Assembly (NCBI RefSeq): GCF_030378205.1
Contig: NZ_CP127385.1
Span: 3,264,001-3,328,000, forward strand
Source of the DNA: Bradyrhizobium sp. NP1
GTDB taxonomy: Bacteria; Pseudomonadota; Alphaproteobacteria; Rhizobiales; Xanthobacteraceae
Reading direction: 5' to 3'
Length of the DNA: 64,000 nucleotides
A program made the position numbers and the translations under genes. Numbering within the stretch: position 1 is the stretch's first letter; each line of letters begins with the position of its first letter. This document shows positions 56,537 through 64,000 of the stretch, one piece after another. A model generated the notes under the pieces. That model had not been told where the DNA came from. It was given only the letters and a program-made list of their open reading frames with translations, and did no database searches.

Positions 56537-57076
56537 ATGTTTTGGTCGGCGCAGTTTCGCAGGACCATTGCTGGCCGCCTAGCGGTCATCAGCGCGTCGG
56601 CGGCCATTGCTATCTCTTTTCCCGCCGCAGCAGCGATAAAAGACCGGCGCCATGCCGTGACGGTTTACGCTGGGGAAGCGATCGTGCTGGATGGACACGC
56701 TCAAGCCGATCAGGGATGCAACCCAAAGGCGCCTCCAACGTTTCGACTGGACATGGCACCCCAGCACGGCGTGGTCTGTACGCGAATCAATCAAATCAAG
56801 GTGGAAGAGGCGTATGCAGGAGACGATGCCTGCTACGGTCGCATGATAAGCGGGATCGAAATAATCTATCTGCCCCAACAAGATTACGTCGGACCAGATC
56901 AGTTGCGTTTCGAGAGCATGGGCCCGCCGGCCAGCTTCAATGTCGAGTTTGATCTGACGATCGTGCGGGCGCTGCCTGGCGCGGCGGCGCTTGAGCCGCT
57001 GGACATCAACGTTGTTCCAGCGGAGGCCATGAAGCCTGGCGGACCAGTGCCGTCATGCACGGAGCCCGTATCGTGA
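56537..57076 (+). CDS. Exported protein of unknown function
   Basis: A 179-residue protein with an N-terminal signal (RTIAGRLAVISASAAIAISFPAAAA). The mature part has four cysteines (DQGCNPKAPP, GVVCTRI, DDACYGRM, and PSCTEPVS) and a beta-rich pattern (VTVYAGEAIVLDGHAQ; IEIIYLPQQDYVGPDQLRFES), like a small periplasmic Ig-like or cadherin-like domain. I do not recognise a family. It starts 13 bases after the pccB stop but shows lower GC than that gene. The downstream half-palindrome at 57101 suggests an end of transcription unit. Confidence 0.7.
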   Translation: MFWSAQFRRTIAGRLAVISASAAIAISFPAAAAIKDRRHAVTVYAGEAIVLDGHAQADQGCNPKAPPTFRLDMAPQHGVVCTRINQIKVEEAYAGDDACYGRMISGIEIIYLPQQDYVGPDQLRFESMGPPASFNVEFDLTIVRALPGAAALEPLDINVVPAEAMKPGGPVPSCTEPVS

Positions 57077-57154
57077 CCGTGCGAGCTCGTAGAGCTGAGG
57101 AACGAAGCGTAATCCGCCATCCCCCTTGTCGTTAGGGCTGCGGGACACGAGCTA

Positions 57155-57502
57155 ATGACCGACGACGAGCCGACCGACGAGATTTCAGAGATCGAAGCGC
57201 GGATCGAGGAGCTTGCCGAGAGCGCCGACCGATGCCGGAGGATCATTCTGGGGTCGCAGGTCGCGATATCAGGCGGCTTTGTATTGCTGCTGATCACGCT
57301 GTTCGGCCTGTTCGGCTCCGCGCAGGTCGCCGCGCTGGGATCGATTGCCCTGGTCCTCGGCGGAATCGTGTCGCTCGGATCGAATGTCAGCACGTTGCGG
57401 CAGACTGAGGCCGCCATCAGCGCCGCCGAGGCGCTCCGTTCGGACCTGATCAGCAGGATCGACCTTCGCGTGGTCGGTGACGCGCCTATGAAGCTGATGT
57501 GA
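57155..57502 (+). CDS. Small membrane protein with two transmembrane helices
   Basis: A 115-residue protein: an acidic coiled N-terminal part (TDEISEIEARIEELAESADRCRRIILG), two hydrophobic helices (about 35-55 and 60-78) and a short C-terminal helix. No known family or motif is recognised. No strong ribosome binding site is visible (GGGACACGAGCTA). Confidence 0.65.
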   Translation: MTDDEPTDEISEIEARIEELAESADRCRRIILGSQVAISGGFVLLLITLFGLFGSAQVAALGSIALVLGGIVSLGSNVSTLRQTEAAISAAEALRSDLISRIDLRVVGDAPMKLM

Positions 57503-57552
57503 CGCGCCGGCTCGCGAACGCGTGCGGTTTCACTCAGAACGTTGCGTGTAGG

Positions 57553-57576
57553 GCGGATTAGCGAAGCGTAATCCGC
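57553..57576 (+). repeat. Palindromic repeat GCGGATTA/TAATCCGC
   Basis: GCGGATTA (57553-57560) pairs exactly with TAATCCGC (57569-57576) around GCGAAGCG. A half copy of the same text (GCGTAATCCGCC) lies at 57107-57118 and a divergent copy at 60793-60820. It is a repetitive extragenic palindrome of this genome. Confidence 0.85.
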
Positions 57577-57722
57577 TGGTCCCCCGCCAGCGTCATCGTT
57601 TCGTCAAATGATCAGCCGTAGCGGTGGTCCGGGCGCCGCGAGCCCTGTGAAATAACCCCAATACCAGGTTGCATTGTCTGAAAAATGCACGCAGAGTGAG
57701 GGCATTGGGGTGGGGGCTTTTC

Positions 57723-58835
57723 ATGTTCAAGAATGTCTCGGCTATTGCGCTGACTTCGGCTGTTCTGATCGCAACGGCGCATGCCGGTCCGCTTGAGGAT
57801 GCGCTCAACATCCAGAAGACGAAAAATCCGTTGGGCACGCTGATGCGCAACAACCATGCGTGCAACCTGATCAGCCCGCCGACGCCGCTGCTTCTGAACG
57901 ACACCCAGGCCGGAACGGCCACGCCCGGCAACATCACCATCGCGAAATTTGCGGCAGACGGCACGACCTACGATTTGCGAAGCCTGGGCGACATGTGCCC
58001 GACGCCGATCGTGACCGACAAGTTTCCCGTCAGGGTCAACAACCTCAACAGCAGCATCACCACGTCGATCGCCTACAAGGACGACATCACCGCGTCGCTG
58101 AAGCTGACGCTGGGTTCCTGGCTCAAGCTGATCGACTTCGATGCGTCGAACATCGAGGAGGTGGGGATCTGGATCACGACGGCCGAGTCGCCCGCCTTCA
58201 ATCCGGACATGAACCGCTCTGCCGCGGCGCTGAAGAAAAAGGATCAGTCCTGCACGGTCGCGACCCAGTCTCCCAAGCAGGCCTCGATCATCGACCGGGC
58301 CTGTGTCGGCAAGATCACGATCTCGCTGGTGGCGAAGAAAGACATGTCGCTGAATGCCTTCGACCTCCAGTTCGCCAAGCTCACCGTCGGGCTGAAGGCG
58401 TCGTGGATCCGCGACATCAGCGGCGCGGCGTCCGACTGCACGGTCGACGCGTCCGGAATTGCGACCGGAGCGGCGCCTGCGGGCGGCGGAGGAGGTGCGA
58501 CGGCCGACAAGGTCCCGACATCGGACGGAACGCTCGTCGACATCACGGCTGGCAATGTCGACCTGCAGTTCAAGTCGCCCAGCTCCAATGTCGTGACGAA
58601 ACCCACGCCCGGGCAGGTCGCCGGTGTGTCGAAGCCCGCCACGCCGCCTGCCAGCCCCGGTGCCAAGCCGGCGAATCCGACGACGGACAAGCCGGCCGAT
58701 CAGGCGGGCAGCAAGCCGGCGCAACCGGCCGCCCAGGACAAGGTCTGCGCCAAGAACGTGGTCTATCAAACCAACGGGTTGATGGTGGTGGGCGTCGACA
58801 TGATCAAGGCCGCGTCGTTCCTCAACAACAACTGA
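57723..58835 (+). CDS. Exported protein of unknown function, first gene of a three-gene secreted cluster
   Basis: A 370-residue protein. A signal peptide (MFKNVSAIALTSAVLIATAHA) precedes a globular part (about 21-240) with several cysteines (HACNLI, LGDMCPTP, DQSCTV, DRACVG). A low-complexity glycine then proline/alanine/lysine linker (about 250-345) and a short terminal domain (VCAKNVVYQTNGLMVVGVDMIKAASFLN) follow. No family is recognised. GGGTGGGGGC precedes the ATG. The next gene, a lipoprotein, starts 18 bases later, so they are an operon. Confidence 0.78.
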   Translation: MFKNVSAIALTSAVLIATAHAGPLEDALNIQKTKNPLGTLMRNNHACNLISPPTPLLLNDTQAGTATPGNITIAKFAADGTTYDLRSLGDMCPTPIVTDKFPVRVNNLNSSITTSIAYKDDITASLKLTLGSWLKLIDFDASNIEEVGIWITTAESPAFNPDMNRSAAALKKKDQSCTVATQSPKQASIIDRACVGKITISLVAKKDMSLNAFDLQFAKLTVGLKASWIRDISGAASDCTVDASGIATGAAPAGGGGGATADKVPTSDGTLVDITAGNVDLQFKSPSSNVVTKPTPGQVAGVSKPATPPASPGAKPANPTTDKPADQAGSKPAQPAAQDKVCAKNVVYQTNGLMVVGVDMIKAASFLNNN

Positions 58836-58853
58836 TGTTGCCGGGGGCGCATC

Positions 58854-59582
58854 ATGCAGATCAGGCTGTTTTTGGCGTTGCTCAATGCAGTGGCGCTCGC
58901 CGGCTGCGCCCAGGTGCCGACGTTTCGCAACGTCGTCTACGACAAGGTGAGCCCGACCGCGCAGGTGCTCACGCCCTATGGGTTTCCGAAATGGAAGACG
59001 ACGGACTACCGGCTGTCGCCGGGCATGGTGTTCAACGCAACCATGTCCGATCCCACCAGCGCCCTGACCAGGAGCGCGGGAACGATTGGCGCCGTCGATG
59101 GATGTCCTCAAACGATCTTCACGCTGAAGAACACGCCCCGGGTGGCGCCCCTGATGAATCCGGTGCATGCGCCGTACGACATCAAGATCCTGGTTGCGTC
59201 ACCATTCACGAACAAGGCCGTGCTCGATTCCTTCCGCAACCGGCCCGACCTGCAGGATATTCCCGATAACGCGTTCGCCTATATCCGCCAGATCGACTAC
59301 GACATCACCAACATCAGGGTGTTCGAAGCGACGCCCGAACAGCTCAGTCAGGCGATCAGGCAGGTTCGGGGCGACGCGTATTGCTCGCTCAAGCTCAACC
59401 CGTTCACGTCGCAGGTGGTGCGCCGCATCTACACCGGCAATGTCAGGATAGCCGTCCGGTGGGATCGCGGATATCATATCGCGCTGGGGGGAATGGCGAG
59501 CCGCATCCAGAACTCCCTCCGGTATGATGTCGATGGCAACAAGGTTATCTTCGCCGTTGAAACCGACAGAATCGGGTTCTAG
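58854..59582 (+). CDS. Predicted outer-membrane-directed lipoprotein of unknown function
   Basis: A 242-residue protein. The N terminus (RLFLALLNAVALAGCAQVP) has a lipobox with the lipidated cysteine at position 18. The mature part is beta/alpha mixed with three more cysteines and has no family I recognise. It lies 18 bases after the exported protein gene and its end overlaps the next gene, so the three are co-transcribed. Confidence 0.8.
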   Translation: MQIRLFLALLNAVALAGCAQVPTFRNVVYDKVSPTAQVLTPYGFPKWKTTDYRLSPGMVFNATMSDPTSALTRSAGTIGAVDGCPQTIFTLKNTPRVAPLMNPVHAPYDIKILVASPFTNKAVLDSFRNRPDLQDIPDNAFAYIRQIDYDITNIRVFEATPEQLSQAIRQVRGDAYCSLKLNPFTSQVVRRIYTGNVRIAVRWDRGYHIALGGMASRIQNSLRYDVDGNKVIFAVETDRIGF

Positions 59583-60408
59583 ATGCGGGAAGCCGTTCTC
59601 GATCATTCGGCGCGGCAAGGCGATAGCGAGCCTCGGCTTCCTCATCTGCGCGCTGGCGCAGCCTCTCGGCGGGCGCGCCTCCCATGCCGGCAGCCTGTCC
59701 GACACGATCGCCGTGCTTCGGCAAGAGGGCAGGATTTTCGTCCCGCCTCTCTTCTATCGTGCAACCTGTGACGCACAAGGCTGCCGGGTGGATGGCGGGG
59801 AGCGCGTGCCTGCGATCGGCAGCATCGTGCGGAAGGACGCCGGCCAGCCCGGCGGATATGAAATTCGCTGTCTTGCCGCCGGCGAGGAATACCCGCTTCA
59901 GACGCCGCAGCATGCCGCAGTCCCGGTCGTATCCCTGGCGTACAGCAAGGCCGACCTGACCAGGCTTTTCGGCGTTGAGAGCGATGGCGACAAAAGCGCC
60001 GCCCTCGTTGCGTCACTGGTGGGGGAAGCGACCCTGGAAGGGCTCGATCCCTATACCGAAATGGCCTTCAGCGGAAAGGACATGCGTCGTGCGGCATCCT
60101 CACTGCCCGCGGACTGCCGGATGCGCGTCATGCAGACGAGGCCGGCCGGCGGGATGATCGTCGAGCGCGTGTTCGCCAGGCTGGTATTGAAGGCCACTCT
60201 CAAGGAAGGACTGGAATTTCAGGACCTGAAATCGAAACTCCTGGAATTGCAAAAGCTGCTGCAAGCTCACTATCGCGCCAGGATTGGCGTGAGCGAGCGC
60301 TCTGGAGAAAAACGTCTCGAGATCTCCACGCTCGATCACCGGCTGGTTTCGTTTCGTGTCACGCCGCTCGATGATTTGAAGGTTCACCACAAGGACTGGT
60401 TCGAATAG
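59524..60408 (+). CDS. Exported protein of unknown function, third gene of the secreted cluster
   Basis: Up to 294 residues. A hydrophobic export signal (GKAIASLGFLICALAQPLGGRASHAG) lies about 30-55 residues from the first ATG, so the true start may be one of the ATG codons at 59524, 59527 or 59533, or the TTG at 59557. All overlap the preceding gene. The mature part has four cysteines (ATCDAQGCRV, EIRCLAAG, ADCRMRV) and a C-terminal helical segment (FQDLKSKLLELQKLLQAHYRARIG). No family is recognised. Confidence 0.72.
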   Translation: MMSMATRLSSPLKPTESGSRCGKPFSIIRRGKAIASLGFLICALAQPLGGRASHAGSLSDTIAVLRQEGRIFVPPLFYRATCDAQGCRVDGGERVPAIGSIVRKDAGQPGGYEIRCLAAGEEYPLQTPQHAAVPVVSLAYSKADLTRLFGVESDGDKSAALVASLVGEATLEGLDPYTEMAFSGKDMRRAASSLPADCRMRVMQTRPAGGMIVERVFARLVLKATLKEGLEFQDLKSKLLELQKLLQAHYRARIGVSERSGEKRLEISTLDHRLVSFRVTPLDDLKVHHKDWFE

Positions 60409-60503
60409 TCGGCGGCAACGGCTTCCGCCTTCGCTGTCCGAGCTTCGTCGAACAAACCGCTCTATTGATTATGTCGGCCGGGTTTTCCGCCGGCCCGTAC
60501 CGA

Positions 60504-60743
60504 TCAGATACCCCTGCGGAATATCTTGGGCTCGGGCCATCGCTGGATGTCGGCCTTGCCGCGCGAGCATGCGTCGGCAAGGGCCTGTGTGTCGTCCGAA
60601 CGGGTCGATGCTGCCTCGCGGGACATCATGTCCAGCTCATCGCAAAGGTGTTCCTTCCTGATGATGCCGTATCGCACCAGGACGCGGCCAAGCGCGACCG
60701 ACACCAGCGTTTCATGGTCTTTCTGTTCCAAGCGCATCTCCAT
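60504..60743 (-). CDS. Small hypothetical protein
   Basis: A possible 79-residue protein (or 77 from a second ATG at 60737). The text EQKDHETLVSVALGRVLVRYGIIRKEHLCDELDMMSREAA is amphipathic and not obviously random. The start at 60737 has GGAATGGAG in front. I recognise no family, and the C-terminal half is poor in structure. It may be real or a chance frame. Confidence 0.45.
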   Translation of the reverse strand: MEMRLEQKDHETLVSVALGRVLVRYGIIRKEHLCDELDMMSREAASTRSDDTQALADACSRGKADIQRWPEPKIFRRGI

Positions 60744-60792
60744 TCCCCCAACCTGTGCCGCTGCGTCTTGCCGAGCATGGGATCAGCTCGCA

Positions 60793-60865
60793 GGGCGGAA
60801 TAGCGGCAGCGCAATCCGCCATTTTTCGGTACGATGAGCAAGGCGGGTTGCGGCTTCCGCCTTTT
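60793..60865 (+). repeat. Two-hairpin palindromic element upstream of the DUF2214 gene
   Basis: A GGGCGGAAT/CAATCCGCC hairpin (60793-60820) of the 57553 family is followed by AAGGCGG (60840-60846) pairing with CCGCCTT (60857-60863) and a TTTT end. The second hairpin text CGGCTTCCGCCTT also occurs just after the secreted cluster (about 60423-60435), with similar bases around it. Confidence 0.7.
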
Positions 60866-60925
60866 GTTCGTCGTGCCTTGGCGAACAACCCGCCACGCCC
60901 GCGTCAGGAACTGGAATATCTTCCC

Positions 60926-61372
60926 ATGTCCACATTGTTCGCCTTCCTGCATCACCTCTGCGCCTTCACGCTCGTCGCCGCGGTCGCGATCGAGTTCACG
61001 CTGATCCGCGGGGATTTGACGCTTTCATCGGCGCGCCGGCTTCAGGCCACCGACCTCGTGCTCGGGATCGCGGCGGGCCTGCTGTTCATCATCGGTCTGC
61101 TGCGCGTGTTCTATTTCGAGAAGGGCGCGAGCTATTATTTCCACAGCCACGCTTTCCTGACCAAGTTTGCGCTGTTCGTCATCGTGGGCTTGCTGTCGAT
61201 CATCCCGACCAAGGAATTCTTGTCCTGGCGCGGCGCGATCAAGGCAGGCCAGGTGCCGGTGATCGATGCCGGCAGACGCCGGCGCGTGACCATGGTCATC
61301 CACGCCGAGCTTGCGGCGATCGTGGTCATCCTGCTCTGCGCGGCCATCATGGCGCGGGGCGGGTGGGTGTAG
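60926..61372 (+). CDS. DUF2214 family membrane protein
   Basis: A 148-residue protein with four predicted membrane helices. FLHHLCAFTLVAAVAIEFTLIRGDLTLSSARRLQATDLVLGIAAGLLFIIGLLRVFYFEKG and the C-terminal IHAELAAIVVILLCAAIMARG match DUF2214. The histidines in the first helix could bind heme, as in related small membrane proteins, but this is a guess. The ATG follows CAGGAACTGG by several bases. Confidence 0.85.
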   Translation: MSTLFAFLHHLCAFTLVAAVAIEFTLIRGDLTLSSARRLQATDLVLGIAAGLLFIIGLLRVFYFEKGASYYFHSHAFLTKFALFVIVGLLSIIPTKEFLSWRGAIKAGQVPVIDAGRRRRVTMVIHAELAAIVVILLCAAIMARGGWV

Positions 61373-61469
61373 GGTTCCGCTCAACAGAATGTGCCGTTTG
61401 TACCGGCGTCGCGCTTGGCAATTCCCGCGTCCGGGGCGTATCCTCGACAGACCGGCCAGGAGCGCGCAA

Positions 61470-61781
61470 ATGACTTTTGTCAGTGTGCTTGCTGTTTGGA
61501 TTGCCTTGTCCGCAGGCGGAATCGCGGTGGTCTATCGCGTCGGCCTCTACATCGCGCGTTGGTCGCCCGCCGTCAGCATTGCCTGCCTCGTCGTCCTTTC
61601 CCCACCGGTATTGGTTGGCGCCTGGATGGTCGCCCACCAGATTGTGCGCGTGGAGCAGGCAAGTTGCGAAGAGAGAGACCCGAGCGTGGAGCGCCTGAGC
61701 GGGATGTCACCGGCGGAATTCCACGCCAGGTGCATAGCGACCAGGGACAATTCGGAGTGGCTTGCCTTGCGCAGATTGTGA
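61470..61781 (+). CDS. Small membrane protein of unknown function
   Basis: A 103-residue protein with two hydrophobic helices (about residues 2-22 and 35-58) followed by a polar tail with two cysteines (ASCEERDPSVERLSGMSPAEFHARCIATRDN). CCAGGAGCGCG precedes the ATG. No family is recognised. Confidence 0.68.
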   Translation: MTFVSVLAVWIALSAGGIAVVYRVGLYIARWSPAVSIACLVVLSPPVLVGAWMVAHQIVRVEQASCEERDPSVERLSGMSPAEFHARCIATRDNSEWLALRRL

Positions 61782-61789
61782 GGTGAGCA

Positions 61790-61827
61790 GGGCGGAGCCA
61801 CGGGGGACCCGCCCGCTGATCAGCGGG
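61790..61827 (+). repeat. Palindromic element upstream of the ABC substrate-binding gene
   Basis: GGGCGG (61790-61795) and CCGCCC (61809-61814) flank GAGCCACG text. They are followed directly by the perfect palindrome CCCGCTGATCAGCGGG (61812-61827). The first part has a near copy at 62911-62934 on the other side of the next gene. Confidence 0.75.
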
Positions 61828-61842
61828 CCCGGAACAAAGTCC

Positions 61843-62832
61843 ATGAACACGCGTCGCAAACTGCTATTTGCGCTCGGAGCGAGTGCATTCTTCGCACCAC
61901 GAATATTGTTCGGCCAGCAGGAATTAGCAAGAAGGCGTCGAATAGGCTTCTTGACGCGGGAGACCGACGCCTCTGTCTCGACTCAAATAGATGCCTTTCG
62001 CCAACGTCTGCGCGATCTCGGGTGGGTTGAGGGAAAGAACATCGGCATCGAGTATCGGGACGCAAGCGGCCAACTCGATCGTCTTCGTGTGCTCGCTGGC
62101 GAACTCGTCACTCTCAACGTGGATGTCATCGTTACGGTGAATACGCCGCCCACCCAGGCCGCCAAAGAAGCAACCAGTTCAATTCCGATTGTGATTGCCG
62201 TCTCTGCTGATCCGGTGGGAGCCGGATTGGTCCGGAGTCTTGGAAAGCCCGGCGGGAACGTAACTGGGCTATCGCTGCTTGCCCCGGACACGGATCAAAA
62301 GGCGCTGGAGTTTCTTAAGCAGATGCAGCCGAAAACAACCCGAGTGGTGATGATTGTTGACCCGAAGAATCAAGGCATGATGCTTCGGTCCGATGCAATC
62401 CAGATCGTGGCGCCGAAGCTCGCAATAGAGATTGAGTCAATCCCGATCCTCAGTTCAGGCGAACTTGTCGAGGCGCTAACGGCTGCCACGACGAACCCCC
62501 CGGACTCTCTCTTTGTGCTTTCTCCGATATATGCAGCTTATCGGATGGAGATCGTGGAATTCGCGACAAGGATGAAAGTACCGATATTGTTTGATACCAG
62601 CGGGCTTGCCAGCGAACCTAATGCCCTTTTGTCCTATGGGGCGGACATATCGGACCTGTTTGGGCGAGCCGCTACATTCGTGGACAAGATATTGAGAGGC
62701 GCCAAGCCGGCCGATTTGCCAGTCGAGCAGCCGACCAAGTTCGAGTTGGTGATTAACCTCAAGGCAGCCAGGGGGTTCGGGATCGACGTGCCGCCAATGT
62801 TGCTGGTGCGTGCCGACAGGGTAATCGAATAG
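61843..62832 (+). CDS. ABC transporter substrate-binding protein (ABC_sub_bind / TrpX-like family)
   Basis: A 329-residue periplasmic binding protein. The signal segment (RRKLLFALGASAFFAPRILFGQ) has a twin-arginine-like start. The family signatures RIGFLTRETDAS, FRQRLRDLGWVEGKNIGIEYRDASG, LVTLNVDVIVTVNTPPTQAAKEAT, PVGAGLVRSLGKPGGNVTGLS and the ending KAARGFGIDVPPMLLVRADRVIE are present. Members bind tryptophan or other aromatic compounds. No permease or ATPase gene is adjacent. GC is visibly lower than in the neighbours and related palindromes lie on both sides, so acquisition by transfer is possible. Confidence 0.92.
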   Translation: MNTRRKLLFALGASAFFAPRILFGQQELARRRRIGFLTRETDASVSTQIDAFRQRLRDLGWVEGKNIGIEYRDASGQLDRLRVLAGELVTLNVDVIVTVNTPPTQAAKEATSSIPIVIAVSADPVGAGLVRSLGKPGGNVTGLSLLAPDTDQKALEFLKQMQPKTTRVVMIVDPKNQGMMLRSDAIQIVAPKLAIEIESIPILSSGELVEALTAATTNPPDSLFVLSPIYAAYRMEIVEFATRMKVPILFDTSGLASEPNALLSYGADISDLFGRAATFVDKILRGAKPADLPVEQPTKFELVINLKAARGFGIDVPPMLLVRADRVIE

Positions 62833-62910
62833 GTCGGGCGCTGCCAGATGGATCGAACGATTGAGAGCCTGATGGATTCCGCATCGGCCAGCGGCCGGAG
62901 ATCGCACGGA

Positions 62911-62934
62911 GGGCGGGGCCACGCGGACCCGCCC
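62911..62934 (+). repeat. Palindromic element downstream of the ABC substrate-binding gene
   Basis: GGGCGG (62911-62916) and CCGCCC (62929-62934) flank GGCCACGCGGA. It matches the element at 61790-61814 in arms and most of the loop, in the same orientation. It lies 78 bases after the gene's stop codon. Confidence 0.75.
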
Positions 62935-62963
62935 TCTCAAATCGAGGCGAAGATTTGCGCGAG

Positions 62964-63425
62964 CTACGCCGCCTTGTGCTGCTGCTTCATGAATTCCGCC
63001 GCTCGCTTCTTCAGTTCACCGGGCGAGACGTCCTCGACATGGGTTCCGATGTACCAGCGGTTGCCGGCCGGGTCCCTCACGCCGCCGGAGCGGTCGCCAT
63101 AGAATTGATTGGCTGGCTCCATCTCGGCCGTCGCGCCGGCCTTGACCGCTTTCTGGTAGACGGCATCCACATTGGGCACATAGAGATAGAGCGTGGTGGA
63201 TGTCGGCTGCGCCCGTTCGGACGCCTCGGAAATCATCACGACGGAATCGCCGATCTTGAGTTCGGCATGCATGATCTTGCCGTCCGGCCGCATCATCGGC
63301 TCGAACAGGGGCTGCGCTCCGAAGGCTTCTTTCATGAAGCGGACAATCTTTTCCGCGCCGTCGACGACGAGATAGGGCGTGATGGAATGATAGCCGTCGG
63401 GAATGGGCTTTGCCTGTGCTGCCAT
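62964..63425 (-). CDS. VOC family protein (PhnB-like glyoxalase fold)
   Basis: A 153-residue vicinal-oxygen-chelate protein. HSITPYLVVDGAEKIVRFMKEAFGAQ, LKIGDSVVMISEA, LYLYVPNVDAVYQKAVKAGA and GDRSGGVRDPAGNRWYIGTHVEDVS are the PhnB/YdcE-like pattern. Metal ligands typical of true glyoxalases are not complete. GGGAGCC precedes the ATG. It is divergent from the next gene across 170 bases. The reaction is unknown. Confidence 0.92.
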   Translation of the reverse strand: MAAQAKPIPDGYHSITPYLVVDGAEKIVRFMKEAFGAQPLFEPMMRPDGKIMHAELKIGDSVVMISEASERAQPTSTTLYLYVPNVDAVYQKAVKAGATAEMEPANQFYGDRSGGVRDPAGNRWYIGTHVEDVSPGELKKRAAEFMKQQHKAA

Positions 63426-63595
63426 TTGTTGGCTCCCTTGGTTGTTACTGAACGCAGAACGACCCAACGCTCCCCATATTTCGGATTCACCTCCCGCTCT
63501 TTGTAGAAAGTGTGACGGCCTCGCGCGCGCGCCAGTGCGATGGTAAGTTCCATCCATCTGCGCACCAAAAACGAGAACCGCCCCGGGAGGAACGC

Positions 63596-63910
63596 ATGGC
63601 ATCGGCCTTTTTCATCGTCCGCGCCACCGTCAAGGACGCGACCAGGCGCGAGGCGTTCGACGCCTGGTACGCGAAGGAGCATCTGCCGGATGCCGCCAGA
63701 TCCTTTGGCGTTGCGAAGGCTTGGCGGTTCTGGAGCAAAACCGATCCGGCGATCCACCAGGCCATGTACCAGTTCGATGACGAGGCCGCGCTCGAGCGCG
63801 CCGTTGGTGGCGACGAGATGAAGCGGCTGATCGCGGACTTCAACCGCGACTGGCCGGATGTTTCTCGCACGCGCGAGACGCTCTTGCTCGCCGAGGAACT
63901 TTCGCGCTGA
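63596..63910 (+). CDS. Dimeric alpha/beta-barrel family protein (EthD/DUF4286-like)
   Basis: A 104-residue protein. ASAFFIVRATVKDATRREAFDAWYAKEHLPDAARSFGVAKAWRFW has the D-x-W-Y-x-x-E-H-L-P core of the dimeric ferredoxin-like fold seen in EthD and DUF4286 proteins. GGGAGGAACGC precedes the ATG. The substrate is not known. Ninety bases follow to the window end with nothing recognised. Confidence 0.8.
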   Translation: MASAFFIVRATVKDATRREAFDAWYAKEHLPDAARSFGVAKAWRFWSKTDPAIHQAMYQFDDEAALERAVGGDEMKRLIADFNRDWPDVSRTRETLLLAEELSR

Positions 63911-64000
63911 CGGCAGAGCCTGCGAAGCTGAACGGAAAATTCAGCCGCCATTCATGCCGGCGCGGCGACACTCGCTTCATACGGTCAGACGTCTTGCACG

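Overview
The window reads as chromosomal DNA of a GC-rich alphaproteobacterium of the Hyphomicrobiales, most likely Bradyrhizobium or a close relative. This rests on the recognisable protein sequences (L10, L16, RpoA and EF-Tu look bradyrhizobial to me), the gene order, the GC-rich codon use, the adenylate kinase of the short-lid type and the abundance of small intergenic palindromes. It is recognition from memory, not a search result.

Bases 1-2260 hold the end of a D-2-hydroxyacid dehydrogenase and, convergent to it, a three-gene operon (small membrane protein, AhpD-like CxxC protein, ECF41 sigma factor). This operon is preceded by an almost textbook ECF41 promoter. Bases 2835-12861 are rplJ-rplL-rpoB-rpoC, closed by a strong terminator. 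Bases 13095-18479 carry an accessory group set between rpoC and rpsL: a FAD amine oxidase fused to a methyltransferase, an ABC exporter with acidic tails, and a convergent, overlapping flavoprotein. Bases 18702-38209 are one long translation block: the str genes (rpsL, rpsG, fusA, tuf), the S10/spc genes (rpsJ to secY and adk) and the alpha genes (rpsM, rpsK, rpoA, rplQ), ending in a perfect terminator. Adenylate kinase there carries a histone-H1-like basic tail.

Bases 38284-49921 are mixed housekeeping and metabolism: a FkbM methyltransferase, an SDR plus DUF1330 pair, an MDR oxidoreductase divergent from its probable HxlR regulator, a tightly coupled set of DegP-like protease, RarA and a TPR protein, a stand-alone Lon-substrate-domain protein, an esterase, an RluC-like pseudouridine synthase and the F1-ATPase chaperone ATP12.

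Bases 49976-64000 are more accessory: an orphan FliK-like/FlhB-tail pair, two adjacent covarying palindromes, a class D beta-lactamase, a carboxymuconolactone-decarboxylase-like protein, propionyl-CoA carboxylase beta subunit, a three-gene exported/lipoprotein cluster of unknown function (57723-60408), small membrane proteins, and a lower-GC ABC substrate-binding protein gene bracketed by two copies of the same palindrome. I see no tRNA, rRNA, CRISPR array, transposase or prophage. The best candidates for something undescribed are the amine oxidase-methyltransferase/exporter group, the adenylate kinase tail, the secreted three-gene cluster and the intergenic palindrome families.
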